Shown here in pieces: positions 44,418-53,857 of a stretch of DNA of 64,000 nt. Numbering within the stretch: position 1 is the first letter of the stretch; each line of letters starts with the position of its first letter. Source of the stretch: Haliea sp. Its GTDB lineage: Bacteria; Pseudomonadota; Gammaproteobacteria; Pseudomonadales; Halieaceae. The notes beneath the pieces are model-generated. The model had not been told where the DNA came from. It saw nothing but the letters and a program-made list of their open reading frames with translations, and did no database searches. The stretch spans positions 94,212 through 158,211 of the forward strand of contig JADJAL010000009.1 in assembly GCA_016704305.1 (NCBI GenBank). Direction: 5' to 3'. A program made the position numbers and the translations under genes.

Positions 44418-45074
44418 ATGGCTTTGACTCGTGAACAACTGGCGCAGCGCGTCGCACAGGAATTTAAGGACGGCTACTACGTCAACCTCGGGATCGGCAT
44501 CCCGACATTGGCGGCAAACTACATTCCCGCAGGCATGCAGGTGATGCTGCAGTCGGAGAATGGCTTGCTCGGCATGGGGCCGTTCCCGATGGAGGATGAG
44601 GTCGATGCGGACCTGATCAATGCAGGCAAGCAGACGGTCACCATGGTCAAGGGTGCGTCACTGTTTTCGTCGGCGGAGTCCTTCGCGATGATTCGCGGCG
44701 GCCATGTCGATCTCACGGTGCTGGGCGCGTTCGAGGTGGACTGCCAGGGCAACATCGCCTCCTACATGATTCCGGGCAAGCTGATCAAGGGCATGGGCGG
44801 CGCGATGGACCTGGTGGCTGGCGCCGACAACATCATCGTGACGATGACGCACGCCTCCAAGTCCGGTGAGTCCAAGTTGCTTTCGCAGTGCACCTTGCCG
44901 TTGACCGGCAAAGCGTGCATCAAGCGTGTCTTGACCGATCTGGCGCTGCTGGATATTGAAGGCGGCAAGTTCATTTTGCGCGAGCGCGCGCCGGGCGTGA
45001 GCGTCGCGGAGATTGCCAAACTGACGGCGGGCCCTCTGGTGGTTCCGGACGATGTGCCGGAGATGGTTTTCTAG
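44418..45074 (+). CDS. scoB: 3-oxoacid CoA-transferase subunit B
   Basis: This subunit has 218 residues. It begins 12 nt after subunit A, with GAGGAG upstream. Family marks: NLGIGIPT near 23-30, catalytic Glu47 in QSENGLLGMGP, LTVLGAFEVD and the GKLIKGMGGAMDLV region. The heterodimer uses a glutamyl-CoA thioester intermediate. It enables use of ketone bodies or short-chain acids. Its last codons are repeated at 51394-51433. Confidence 0.95.
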   Translation: MALTREQLAQRVAQEFKDGYYVNLGIGIPTLAANYIPAGMQVMLQSENGLLGMGPFPMEDEVDADLINAGKQTVTMVKGASLFSSAESFAMIRGGHVDLTVLGAFEVDCQGNIASYMIPGKLIKGMGGAMDLVAGADNIIVTMTHASKSGESKLLSQCTLPLTGKACIKRVLTDLALLDIEGGKFILRERAPGVSVAEIAKLTAGPLVVPDDVPEMVF

Positions 45075-45128
45075 CAGGTACAGCACAGTCTTCAGGTCTA
45101 CGCTTTCGCCGGACTGCCAATGTCCGCG
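45034..45128 (+). repeat. left copy of the island C direct repeat
   Basis: This covers the last 13 codons of subunit B, 23 spacer bases, and a minus-strand tail reading GSPAKA then stop (45098-45100). The tail matches the sulfatase end GSPAKE. The same arrangement recurs at 51394-51480. Confidence 0.9.
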
Positions 45129-45253
45129 AGCATGCGCGGACGAGCGAGGCTTAATCGCCGACTATAGCGGAACACCCTCGAATGACCCCATAATCGAGCT
45201 CTCCGGCGTTCGTTGGGTGGGGGCAGGATAATGAGAAAAAGAGAACGAATGGC

Positions 45254-46246
45254 GTGACCAGTTCCAAAGGGGCAATCTTCAGAAGTAAATACTTCAGGTT
45301 TTTTTTGGGAGTGGCGGTAGGTGCTGCGCTACTGTTTCTCAGCGTCAAGGACGTAAGCTGGAGCGAAGTCAAAGGCGAAATTGAAAATATTACTTATGCA
45401 TGGATTTTCTTCGCCGCCTTTTTCTATTGGACAGAGTTAGGAATTCGACTGGTTCGATGGCGCGTCCTCTTGTCGCAACTCAAACCACCCCCTGCCGGGT
45501 ATAAAATCGCTATCGCATTTGTATCGGGGTATGCCGCAAACAACGTGCTGCCAGCGAAATTGGGTGAAGCCTTTCGGGCTGATCTACTGGGCAGGTTGGC
45601 AAACGTTTCCAGGTTGACGGTCTTTGGGTCCATTATCGTGGAACGACTTTTCGACATGTTGATGGTTCTGGGCATGACGGCCTGGGGGGTGTTCTTCGTA
45701 ACCACAACGCATCTCAACACCCTGGAAGATGTCACCAGGGGGCTGACACTGTTGCTGGCGCCTATCGCATTGTTGGTGATACTGGTATATTTTTTCGTGG
45801 CGCGGAAAAGCAACCACCTCAACGTCAAACTGCGCGCGTGGAGTGGCAAAGTACAAAATCTGTTGCACGGACTGCATGTCCTTGAAGATTCTTCAAGCTA
45901 CCTGAAGCTACTCAGCAGCACGCTGGCAATATGGACGCTCAATTGCCTGGCGATATGGTCAATCATGATGGCGCTGGACATTCAGCTGGACGTTAACCAG
46001 ACGATATTGATGATTGGGATCACGGGCATCTCGACGGCAATACCGGCGGCGCCCGCTGGCATTGGCACACTGCAGTATGCTTTTTATGTCACGGCTGTGT
46101 TGTTCGATTTCTCGCCGTCGACCGCCTTCGTGGCTTCCGTGATCGTGCAAATAGTGCTACTTGGAAGCGCCACCGTAGTCGGCGCCATTGCGTACAGCTA
46201 TGCTATTGCCACTCATTTATTGCAGGACGACGAGACGGGAAAATGA
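45254..46246 (+). CDS. UPF0104/LPG-synthase-TM family membrane protein
   Basis: This protein is 330 residues from a GTG start. Eight or so membrane helices are seen, with the family patterns RWRVLLSQL, GYAANNVLPAKLGEAFRADLL and SIIVERLFDMLMVL. This is the membrane half of MprF-type proteins and of many flippase-like partners of glycosyltransferases. The ATGA overlap with the next gene starts a coupled operon of five genes. In this context it may move a lipid-linked sugar or donate to envelope glycans, which is inferred. Confidence 0.88.
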   Translation: MTSSKGAIFRSKYFRFFLGVAVGAALLFLSVKDVSWSEVKGEIENITYAWIFFAAFFYWTELGIRLVRWRVLLSQLKPPPAGYKIAIAFVSGYAANNVLPAKLGEAFRADLLGRLANVSRLTVFGSIIVERLFDMLMVLGMTAWGVFFVTTTHLNTLEDVTRGLTLLLAPIALLVILVYFFVARKSNHLNVKLRAWSGKVQNLLHGLHVLEDSSSYLKLLSSTLAIWTLNCLAIWSIMMALDIQLDVNQTILMIGITGISTAIPAAPAGIGTLQYAFYVTAVLFDFSPSTAFVASVIVQIVLLGSATVVGAIAYSYAIATHLLQDDETGK

Positions 46247-47571
46247 TCGATGGACTGGTGAGAGACACGCGTTTTACAACGTTCGACGGCACGCTCAGCC
46301 TCGCTACAAAACATCAGCGCCCGGATCGCTTCTCCCACCTCGAGTCGCCTGACAGTACTCTGCATCGAATTCCACGCGGCGGCGGATACTCCTATTCTGC
46401 GTCGAGTTTCGGTGAGAACTCACTCGTTCAGGAAATGACCTGCTTTAACCGATTCATCGACTTCAACAGTGAAACGCTCACCCTCAAACTGGAAGCGGGC
46501 GTACGGCTCATTGATCTAATGAAGTGGGCTTTACCGAGGCAACTGCATTTTCCAGTGTTGCCAGGCTATCCCTTGATCACCGTCGGTGGCTGTGTCGCGG
46601 CGGATGTGCATGGCAAGAATCCCTACAAGGATGGAACCTTTTCTGACTGGGTAAAGCAACTCACCGTATTTCACCCGCAAAAAGGCTACCAGTCCTGCTC
46701 GCCTGAAGAGAACTCCACGCTGTTTGCGATGACCTGCGGGGGATATGGCTTGACCGGCGTGATCACCGACGTGACGTTGCAGTTGGCTACACTGCCGACA
46801 CCGTGGATAGCACTGTCTCAACACAGGGTAGGCAGTCTCGAGGAGGCAGTGCGGGAACTGTCTTCCTGTGATGCTGATATCGCGTATAGTTGGCACGATG
46901 CCGCCGCGGGATCGAACTTTGGCAGGGGCATCGTGTATGTCGGTCAATGGACGAAAAACGGAGCACTACCAAAGCCGATGAAATACCACCCGATGACGGC
47001 GAACACGCGGGCGAGACTCCCCATCTCTGCCTGGAACGGCTTAACCGCTCGTGTCGCGAATTCAGCTGTGTTGTTGCAAGCTCGATACAAAAGCAAAATT
47101 TCCGTGAAGGGCGTCATGGCTGCATCATTTCCATTTGCTACGAACGTATATTTTCATAAGCTCTTTGGTAGACCGGGATTGCGAGAAACGCAGTTCCTGG
47201 TCAGCGAAGACAAAATGGGTGAATGTTCGCACGCCTTGCAAAAATTGGTGTGTGATACAGGTGCTCCCACTATGATGCTATCCCTGAAGCGCTTTAAAGG
47301 CGTGCAGAAGTCGCTCAGCATGTCAGGCACCGGCTATCTCGTTGCAATAGATAGTTACCGTAATGCAAGGACGGATTTGTTTATGCACAGGCTGGATCAA
47401 CTTATTTTGGATGTGGGAGGCCAGCCTAACCTGTCGAAGGATTCGAGGATGCCAGGCGAGGTCGCCGAGCTGAGTATCGCCAGCTTTGCACAATTCAAAC
47501 AAGGCCTGTTTGCGTACGATGCAGCGCGAACCATGCGCTCGGAACTGTCCCGCAGGATTGGCCTGTCGTGA
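46243..47571 (+). CDS. FAD-binding oxidoreductase, DprE1-like
   Basis: This protein of 442 residues is an FAD-linked oxidase of the vanillyl-alcohol-oxidase fold. Flavin-binding signatures are HRIPRGGGYSYSASSFG near 40-55 and GCVAADVHGKNPYKDGTFSD, then GGYGLTGVITDVTLQL. This order and the size are those of decaprenylphospho-beta-D-ribofuranose 2-oxidase (DprE1) and its homologues, which oxidise C2 of a prenyl-linked ribose. The following SDR matches the DprE2 partner. Substrate identity in this organism is inferred. Confidence 0.85.
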   Translation: MIDGLVRDTRFTTFDGTLSLATKHQRPDRFSHLESPDSTLHRIPRGGGYSYSASSFGENSLVQEMTCFNRFIDFNSETLTLKLEAGVRLIDLMKWALPRQLHFPVLPGYPLITVGGCVAADVHGKNPYKDGTFSDWVKQLTVFHPQKGYQSCSPEENSTLFAMTCGGYGLTGVITDVTLQLATLPTPWIALSQHRVGSLEEAVRELSSCDADIAYSWHDAAAGSNFGRGIVYVGQWTKNGALPKPMKYHPMTANTRARLPISAWNGLTARVANSAVLLQARYKSKISVKGVMAASFPFATNVYFHKLFGRPGLRETQFLVSEDKMGECSHALQKLVCDTGAPTMMLSLKRFKGVQKSLSMSGTGYLVAIDSYRNARTDLFMHRLDQLILDVGGQPNLSKDSRMPGEVAELSIASFAQFKQGLFAYDAARTMRSELSRRIGLS

Positions 47572-48296
47572 CCTGGATCATCGTCGGTGGATCTTCGGGA
47601 CTGGGGCGGGCACTGGCTGAGAGATTTGCCGCGGCAGGCTGCGAATTGGTCCTGCTATCAAGAGACGTCAGGGATACGACCCCCCTGGCAAGCCACCTCG
47701 CAATAAAGTATGCGGTCAAGGTCAGCCCTGTCGCAATCGATCTAAATTGTAATCCTCTTCCTTTTGCTGCTATTGATTCGATACTTGAGGGACACCTTCC
47801 CCTGAAAGGCCTGCTGATCCCCGCTGGCGTCAATGACGACAGTGACGTTGTAGGCATGGGCGATACAACACTCGAGTATTTAACGCGCGTAAACTACCTT
47901 GCCCCCTGTCAATTGCTGAATCACTACCTTCCGCTGTTGGAGCAAAATTCCGGCGTCATTGTCGGGTTTGGCAGCGTCGCGACGGCCAGGGGCAGGAGCA
48001 GAAACGCCGCGTATGCAGCGGCCAAAAGCGCGCTGGAATCCTACTTCGAAAGTCTCGCTCACCACGCTGCCAACAGCGGAATTTCCTGCCAGTATTATGT
48101 CCTTGGGTACCTGGACACAAACCTGGCTTTTGCACAGGATTTGCTGTTTCCGCTGGCTTCCGTGGATCGGATTGCCGACGTTGTTTATCGAAGACGCTTT
48201 TCGAGTGGCAGGCGGTTTCTTCCTCGCCCCTGGTATATCCTTTATCGCGCGGTGCAATTTTTGCCCTGGGTGATATTTAAACGGCTTTCATTCTGA
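47568..48296 (+). CDS. SDR oxidoreductase, DprE2-like
   Basis: This protein has 242 residues. It starts at a GTG overlapping the previous stop (GTGA). The nucleotide loop GGSSGLGRAL is near 7-16, and the catalytic triad lies in GSVATARGRSRNAAYAAAKSALESY (Ser, Tyr, Lys). The C-terminal RRRFSSGRRFLPRPWYILYR tail is basic and membrane-proximal, as in DprE2. The reductase would complete a 2-epimerisation of a prenyl-linked pentose, converting ribose to arabinose configuration, if the pair acts as in mycobacteria. Confidence 0.85.
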   Translation: MTWIIVGGSSGLGRALAERFAAAGCELVLLSRDVRDTTPLASHLAIKYAVKVSPVAIDLNCNPLPFAAIDSILEGHLPLKGLLIPAGVNDDSDVVGMGDTTLEYLTRVNYLAPCQLLNHYLPLLEQNSGVIVGFGSVATARGRSRNAAYAAAKSALESYFESLAHHAANSGISCQYYVLGYLDTNLAFAQDLLFPLASVDRIADVVYRRRFSSGRRFLPRPWYILYRAVQFLPWVIFKRLSF

Positions 48297-48300
48297 CACC

Positions 48301-49038
48301 ATGGCGAACCCTAAACCCGACATAAGCCTGTTTTTCCCGGTTTACAATGACGAAAACACCGTGCGCATCGTTGCCAAGCGGGCACTTGAATTACTGGAAG
48401 ACGTTGCCGGTAACTATGAAGTGATCATAGTGAATGACTGCTCGCCTGATGCGTCCGGTGCGATCGCGGACCAACTGGCCAGGGAACATGAGGCCATTAC
48501 CGTGGTACATCATCCCGAAAACAGGGGCTACGGCGCCGCCATGAAAACTGGAATTGCCGCCTCCAGATACGACATAATTTGCATGATCGATGGCGATAAC
48601 GAATACGATGTCTTCGATTTGAAGAAGATGCTGGCCGTGAAAGATTATTACATGTTAATCATCGCCTTCAGGTACAAGAAACTCTATTCGACAAAGCGAA
48701 TTTTCATCTCCTTCGTGTACAACACAGTCCTGCGGATATTGTTTAATAGCCCGTTTCGCGATATTTCGACCGGCATCAGGCTGATCCATCGCGCCGTAGT
48801 GGATGACGTGGAATTGACCTCGAACAGTCCGTTCATTGGGGCGGAGCTGACAATCAAGTCGATGTTGCGAGGCTTTCCCGTGGGCGAGGTGGGTATCCAA
48901 ACCTTTCCGAGGGATTTCGGGCAGGGCTCAGCGACTTCCTTCAAGAATATCATGGCCACCATCAAGGACATTTTTCGCATTCGCAAGGAAATATTTTCCG
49001 ACAATTACAACATGCCGGAAGGCAGGACACGAGGCTAG
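48301..49038 (+). CDS. glycosyltransferase family 2, DPM1-like
   Basis: This protein has 245 residues. GT-A features are FPVYNDENTV near 12-21, VNDCSPDASG, and the metal-binding DGDNEYD at 97-103; RFKKLYSTKR-like and FRDISTGIRL motifs follow. It lacks C-terminal membrane helices and resembles dolichyl-phosphate mannosyltransferase-type enzymes that load sugars on polyprenyl phosphate. Four bases separate it from the SDR gene. The sugar is unknown. Confidence 0.88.
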   Translation: MANPKPDISLFFPVYNDENTVRIVAKRALELLEDVAGNYEVIIVNDCSPDASGAIADQLAREHEAITVVHHPENRGYGAAMKTGIAASRYDIICMIDGDNEYDVFDLKKMLAVKDYYMLIIAFRYKKLYSTKRIFISFVYNTVLRILFNSPFRDISTGIRLIHRAVVDDVELTSNSPFIGAELTIKSMLRGFPVGEVGIQTFPRDFGQGSATSFKNIMATIKDIFRIRKEIFSDNYNMPEGRTRG

Positions 49039-49047
49039 CCCCGCTTT

Positions 49048-49716
49048 ATGGATGATCTGGCGAAGCTCTACCAAATCAGGTTCTCCGACGCCAAGCGGGA
49101 GAAGAAGGACCTGGTCTGGAAGGTACTGTGCGAAGACTATTTTCAGGCGTTCATTCACCCTTCATCCACTGTTCTGGAGATTGCCAGCGGATATGGAGAA
49201 TTTATACGGCATATTTCTGCGGCAAGAAAAATTGCTATCGATCTCAATCCCGATTCGGGAGCGTGCATGCCCGCGGGGATCGAGTTTCACCTGGGCAGCG
49301 CCACCGATCTGGGCATGCTGGAAGACGCTTCCGTTGATGTATGTTTTAGCAGTAATTTCTTTGAACACCTGCCCAGCAAAGAGGTGATGGATAAGGTGTT
49401 GTCCGAGGCCAGGCGAGTGCTAAAGCCGGGGGGCATATACCTGGCCATGCAGCCAAACCTGCGTTGTGAGCCGGGTAAATACTGGGACTATTATGATCAT
49501 GTTCTGCCGCTCACGCATGTGTCCTGTCGAGAGGCGTTCATCAAGGCCGGGTTTGACGTCACCAAAGTTGTTGCTCGATTCATACCGTTCAGCACGGACT
49601 CAAAGCTTCCCCAACATCCGCTGCTTGTAAAGACTTACCTGCGCATACCATTGTTATGGCGTTTCCTCGGCGGGCAGTTTGTCATTATTGGGCGCAATCC
49701 TGCGCGGAGTCCGTAA
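49048..49716 (+). CDS. class I SAM-dependent methyltransferase
   Basis: This protein has 222 residues. The SAM-binding loop is VLEIASGYGEFIRHI near 48-62, the acidic residue is in AIDLNPD, and the post-motif DVCFSSNFFEHLPSK is followed by EARRVLKPGGIYLAMQPN. It is a Methyltransf_11-like enzyme. It starts nine bases after the glycosyltransferase and probably modifies a sugar or lipid made by the cassette. It is convergent with the membrane protein gene, 15 nt apart. Confidence 0.9.
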   Translation: MDDLAKLYQIRFSDAKREKKDLVWKVLCEDYFQAFIHPSSTVLEIASGYGEFIRHISAARKIAIDLNPDSGACMPAGIEFHLGSATDLGMLEDASVDVCFSSNFFEHLPSKEVMDKVLSEARRVLKPGGIYLAMQPNLRCEPGKYWDYYDHVLPLTHVSCREAFIKAGFDVTKVVARFIPFSTDSKLPQHPLLVKTYLRIPLLWRFLGGQFVIIGRNPARSP

Positions 49717-49731
49717 ATCGCAATTGAAAAA

Positions 49732-51111
49732 TCATTCCCCCGGCGCCCGCTGTGTTTCACACACGGGATATGGCCTGCAGGGTGGATTGTAAATGCCCGC
49801 TGCGATGGCCTGGTTTACGATTGCAGCCGACTCCTTTTGCGGCTTACCAAATACCGTAAATCGCTCATGGTTATAATCGTCGTATCGCCCGCTCAGTATG
49901 TCCTGCAATGGCCTCTCGAAGTGGCGGTAGGTCCAGGCCCAGTACACCACCGCCAGCAGAACGACCAGATAGACCACGGGTGACCTGAACACCCTGAACC
50001 TCGACTGCACCAGCAAGGCCAGAGTGCTCATCAAGATTGCCGAGAAGAAGCTGTACCTCTCCTCAAGAATATAATCCGGGGCCACAATCATCGCCCTGCC
50101 CACGGTCACCGCTGCAGCGGTGGCTACGATAAACCAACAGCACAGCACTAGCCGTAAGTCTTCCTGCCTATACAACTTGATCGTGACGAATGATAAAACT
50201 CCTAACAGGACAAGACCGACCGACCCCGCCACCAACGTGCTGGATACAGTAAACACAGAGCCCAGGGTAACCAGAAAAATGTTGTGTACCGCGTCAGGAG
50301 CTGCAGAGGCGACGGCTCTATGAGCAAGTTTGGAAACACTAACAGCACTTGCTCGCGTGGTGAGCTCTGAGGGAATTTCTGTGGAGACCGGAACGAAACC
50401 CACCCGCCACAGCACAAGCACGGTAATGGCAAGCAATAGCCATATCGCTGGATACATGAATGACCTGCGCCCGGTCACCAGGCATTGGTGCAACAGGCTT
50501 GCCAGACCCATCAACCAGACGACTTGGCCTGAAGCAAGCGTAAAGGTGGCGAGAGAGCACAGTACGGCTGCGAGCACGAACTTCAGGAAGGTGAACTTGT
50601 GCAGGGCGAACAGGCATGCGAACGCGTAGAAAAAAACATAGTAGTACGCGAAGCCCGCTTGGCTATGCAATATGATGGCGTGCGCCCTCAGGTTTAGCAG
50701 GAGCAGTGCCGAGATCAACAGGAATCCCCAGCGATACTCTTCGCTCCTGACACTCAAATAAAATAACAACAGGATGAACGGCAACGCCAGGTTGGCAAGT
50801 AGAGTGAGAGTGTGGAAATTCACCTCGCCCTCAATCAGATAGGCGCCGTAGACCAGTGAGCGCGAGGCGCTGGTACGGTGATCGAGGTACTGACTGAACC
50901 ATTCCTTGATCGCAACTGCAGGACCATCAGCGGTTTCAATCAAATTGACGATCCGCAGGAAATCATAAATATCATCATGGTAGGGGATATTGATCGCATG
51001 GCTGTACACAAACCACAAGTGGTGAGCGATGACCGCGAAAAACGCTACGAATGACAACCAGCGCACGAGCAGACCGGAAGTAGAGCTCAATTTAGTGGGT
51101 GGTGGCATCAA
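49732..51111 (-). CDS. polytopic membrane protein, possible GT-C-type glycosyltransferase
   Basis: This protein of 459 residues has about ten hydrophobic helices. The first periplasmic loop contains INIPYHDDIYDFLRI, an acidic pair after the first helix as in GT-C glycosyltransferases that use lipid-phosphate donors. A basic cytoplasmic loop and a long C-terminal soluble end with ERFTVFGKPQKES follow. I do not recognise the exact family. Its location in island C makes a sugar transfer from a lipid carrier plausible. Confidence 0.65.
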   Translation of the reverse strand: MMPPPTKLSSTSGLLVRWLSFVAFFAVIAHHLWFVYSHAINIPYHDDIYDFLRIVNLIETADGPAVAIKEWFSQYLDHRTSASRSLVYGAYLIEGEVNFHTLTLLANLALPFILLLFYLSVRSEEYRWGFLLISALLLLNLRAHAIILHSQAGFAYYYVFFYAFACLFALHKFTFLKFVLAAVLCSLATFTLASGQVVWLMGLASLLHQCLVTGRRSFMYPAIWLLLAITVLVLWRVGFVPVSTEIPSELTTRASAVSVSKLAHRAVASAAPDAVHNIFLVTLGSVFTVSSTLVAGSVGLVLLGVLSFVTIKLYRQEDLRLVLCCWFIVATAAAVTVGRAMIVAPDYILEERYSFFSAILMSTLALLVQSRFRVFRSPVVYLVVLLAVVYWAWTYRHFERPLQDILSGRYDDYNHERFTVFGKPQKESAAIVNQAIAAGIYNPPCRPYPVCETQRAPGE

Positions 51112-51393
51112 ATACTCAAAAAGTCAGCATTGTGCTGATGCAAGGTCGAAATGGCTTTGAACTCCGGAAAAGTCATACCATCAGGGATGATTACGTTCTT
51201 ATTAAAGTGGTATTCCCGCACCAACCAGCGATTGCTTACGGATGGTTCCGACCTTCGCGGTTGAGAATATACCTCATGTATCGTCCTCACAATACATTAC
51301 CTGCACCAAAACTCCAAACGACGGCGATGTGCCACAATCCGTCAGGACTCAAACGCCCGTACGAAGTACAGGCACTATAAAAAAGCCTATCGA
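51112..51393. other. non-coding stretch at the right end of island C
   Basis: About 280 bases before the right repeat hold no recognisable gene. Short frames lack family similarity. It must carry the promoter of the minus-strand membrane protein gene; I could not define it. Confidence 0.45.
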
Positions 51394-51480
51394 CCTGCTG
51401 GTTGCGGACGATGTTTCGAAGATGATTTTCTAGCGAGTATGGCAAGGACTTCAGCGTTACTCTTTCGCCGGACTGCCACC
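51394..51480 (+). repeat. right copy of the island C direct repeat
   Basis: It reads LLVADDVSKMIF and stop (the end of a CoA-transferase B gene), then 23 spacer bases, then the true end of the sulfatase on the minus strand. The 23-base spacing equals that in the left copy. Confidence 0.9.
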
Positions 51481-53857
51481 GCCCGCGCCGGGCATCTTCA
51501 GTTTTACCGTGACCTTGTCCAGTTCGCCGGTGAACGCACCCTCGCGCTGGTAGTCCGGTGATACCGGCACGTTGGTGTCGCGGCCGGTGTCGAAGGTTTC
51601 GCCGTTGCCCGCGACCATGCGCGGTCGCTGCGCAACCTCGCCACTGGCGATGGTCTCGCCGTCCACGCTGATGGTCAGCGTGCCGCCGAGCGGGCTCGTG
51701 GCATCAAAATCAAACACCACGTTGTGCGCGCCGGGTGCCAGCGCCGCGTCCGCCGCAATGCGCGACTGCGCGCCCGGCAAGGGCAGGCCGGACACCGAGG
51801 CGTAGGCCACCGGCCGACCCTCGTCGAGGTAGAAGCTCCAGCCGCCGAACTTGCTGCCCACGGCGACCATGACGCCCCTGTGCTCCGTCTTCTGGAATCC
51901 GCACCTCGGCCTCGATGGTAAAAGGCATGTACATGATCAGCGGCGCCACGCGAAATTGCAGTTGCACGTCGCGGCCCCAGTAGATGTATTCGCGGCGTGG
52001 CATCTGTCCCCCCTGCATCATCATCGCCATGCCGCGCTGGAAGCCGCCCTCGTCCTGGATCGGATAGACGTTGTAGCGACGCGCCTCGGTATCGAACAGC
52101 GCCTGCATCTCCTTTAGCTTGTCCGGGTACTTCGCGGCGAGATCAGTGGACTGGCTGAAGTCCTCGTCCAGGTTGTACAACTCCCACGGGTAGGCGCTGG
52201 TGTCCGAACCTTTGGCGCCGGGCATCTCCCACGGCATGTTGTGCGGCGTGGTATTCGCCAGCCAGCCCTCATGGTAGATACCCCGGCTGCCCATGATTTC
52301 GTAGTACTGGGTGGTGCGCGATGACGGCGCCGTCGCGTCGTTGAAGGTGTACACCATGCTGTTCCCGTGCAGCGGCAGTTGTGCGATGCCATCGACCGTG
52401 TGCGGCGCGGGCACGCCCGCCGCTTCCAGTAGCGTCGGCATGATGTCGATGACGTGGTGGTACTGGCTGCGCACCTCGCCGGTCGCGGCAATGTGTCCGG
52501 GCCAGGCGATCACCAGCCCATTGCGCACGCCGCCGAGATGGGAGGCGATCTGCTTGAACCAGGGGAAGGGGGTGACGGTGGCGACGCTCCAGCCGGACTG
52601 GAAGCCCTGGTAAGTGTCCGGGCTGCCGAGCACATCGAGGTTTTCGGCGAGGTAGTCCAGCGGTATGCCGTGCTGCCCGGTGCTGAGGTCCGCCATTTCA
52701 TTGATGCTGCCCGTCGCCGCCCCTTCGGCGCTTGAGCCGTTGTCGCCCTCGATGAACACTACCAGCGTGTTGTCGGCGATGCCCATGCGTTCCAGTTCCT
52801 CCATGATGCGACCGAACTGCGCGTCCTGGTAGGCAAGTTGCGCCGCGTAGACTTCCATGAAACGTGCGTAGACCCTGCGTTCTTTCTCGCCGAGGCTGTC
52901 CCAGGCGGGCACCTGGGCGGGTCGCGCGGCCAGTTGCGTGCCCGCCGGCACGATACCCATCGCGATCTGCCGCGCAAGGATTTGCTCCCGCAGTGCATCC
53001 CAGCCCTGGTCAAACTGGCCGCGAAAACGCGCTATCCAGTCCTGCGGCACCTGGTGCGGCGCGTGGGCGGAGCCGGTGGCGTAGTAGATAAAGAACGGTT
53101 TGTCCGGCGCCGCGGCTTTCTGGTTGTGAATCCAGTGGATGGCCTTGTCCGCCAGCTGGGCATCGAGCAGGTAGCCGTCCGGGCGATCCGGGTCACTGAC
53201 CGGCGTGATGCCCTCGTAGAGCGCGGGGGTCCACTGGTCGGAATCGCCCGCGATAAAGCCGTAGAAATACTCGAAACCGCGCCCGGTGGGCCACTGGTCG
53301 AACGGTCCCGCCGGCGAGCGCTCCTCCTGCGGGATATTGTGGTCCTTGCCGAACATCGCGGTGGAGTAGCCGTTGTCGCGCAGCACCCGCGCGACCGTGG
53401 CCGCCGTCGGCGAGATCCGCCCGAGGTAACCCGGATACGGCGTGGGAATGTCGGTCAAGGTGCCCAGCCCCACCGCGTGGTGGTTGCGCCCGGTCAACAG
53501 CGCGGCGCGGGTCGGCGAGCAGATGGCGGTCGTGTGGAACTGGTTGTAGCGCAGGCCGCGATCCGCCAGCGCGTCGAGATGGGGCGTGGGCGCCGGTCCG
53601 CCGAAGGTGCTGGCGGAGGCGAAGCCGACATCGTCGGTCAGCACCAGCAGGATGTTAGGCGCGCCCTCGGGTGCGCGTACCCGGCCGGGCGCCATCGGCG
53701 TGGAATCCTGCGCCAGCGGTTCCAGCTTGCCGGTAAACGCCTGCGGCGGCCGGGGCAATACGCGGCCATCGTTCGTCGCGTCTGCCGCCGCGCCAGCCGT
53801 GGCGACGAGGCATGCGGCCAGCGCCAGCAGTTGTTGCCTGAGGGATAGTGCGTACAT
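51457..53857 (-). pseudogene. type I sulfatase, frameshifted
   Basis: From ATG 53857 (GGGAG upstream), a signal peptide ends TAGAAA. The formylglycine motif CSPTR is at 113-117 with metal Asp75 and Asp76 in LTDDVG, and HAPHQVPQD and EGDNGSSAEG later. Near 51875 the frame changes. The C-terminal domain (VAVGSKFGGWSFYLDEG to GGGSPAKE) lies in another frame and is restored if one base is removed from the GGGGCG context. Full size is about 799 residues, as in AslA-like arylsulfatases. The catalytic part is intact, so the enzyme may still fold. Confidence 0.88.

Noticed and set aside
51242..51433. 63-codon frame ending in DDVSKMIF
   Set aside because: Only the last 13 codons resemble a protein, namely CoA-transferase B; it is the right repeat of island C, not a gene.
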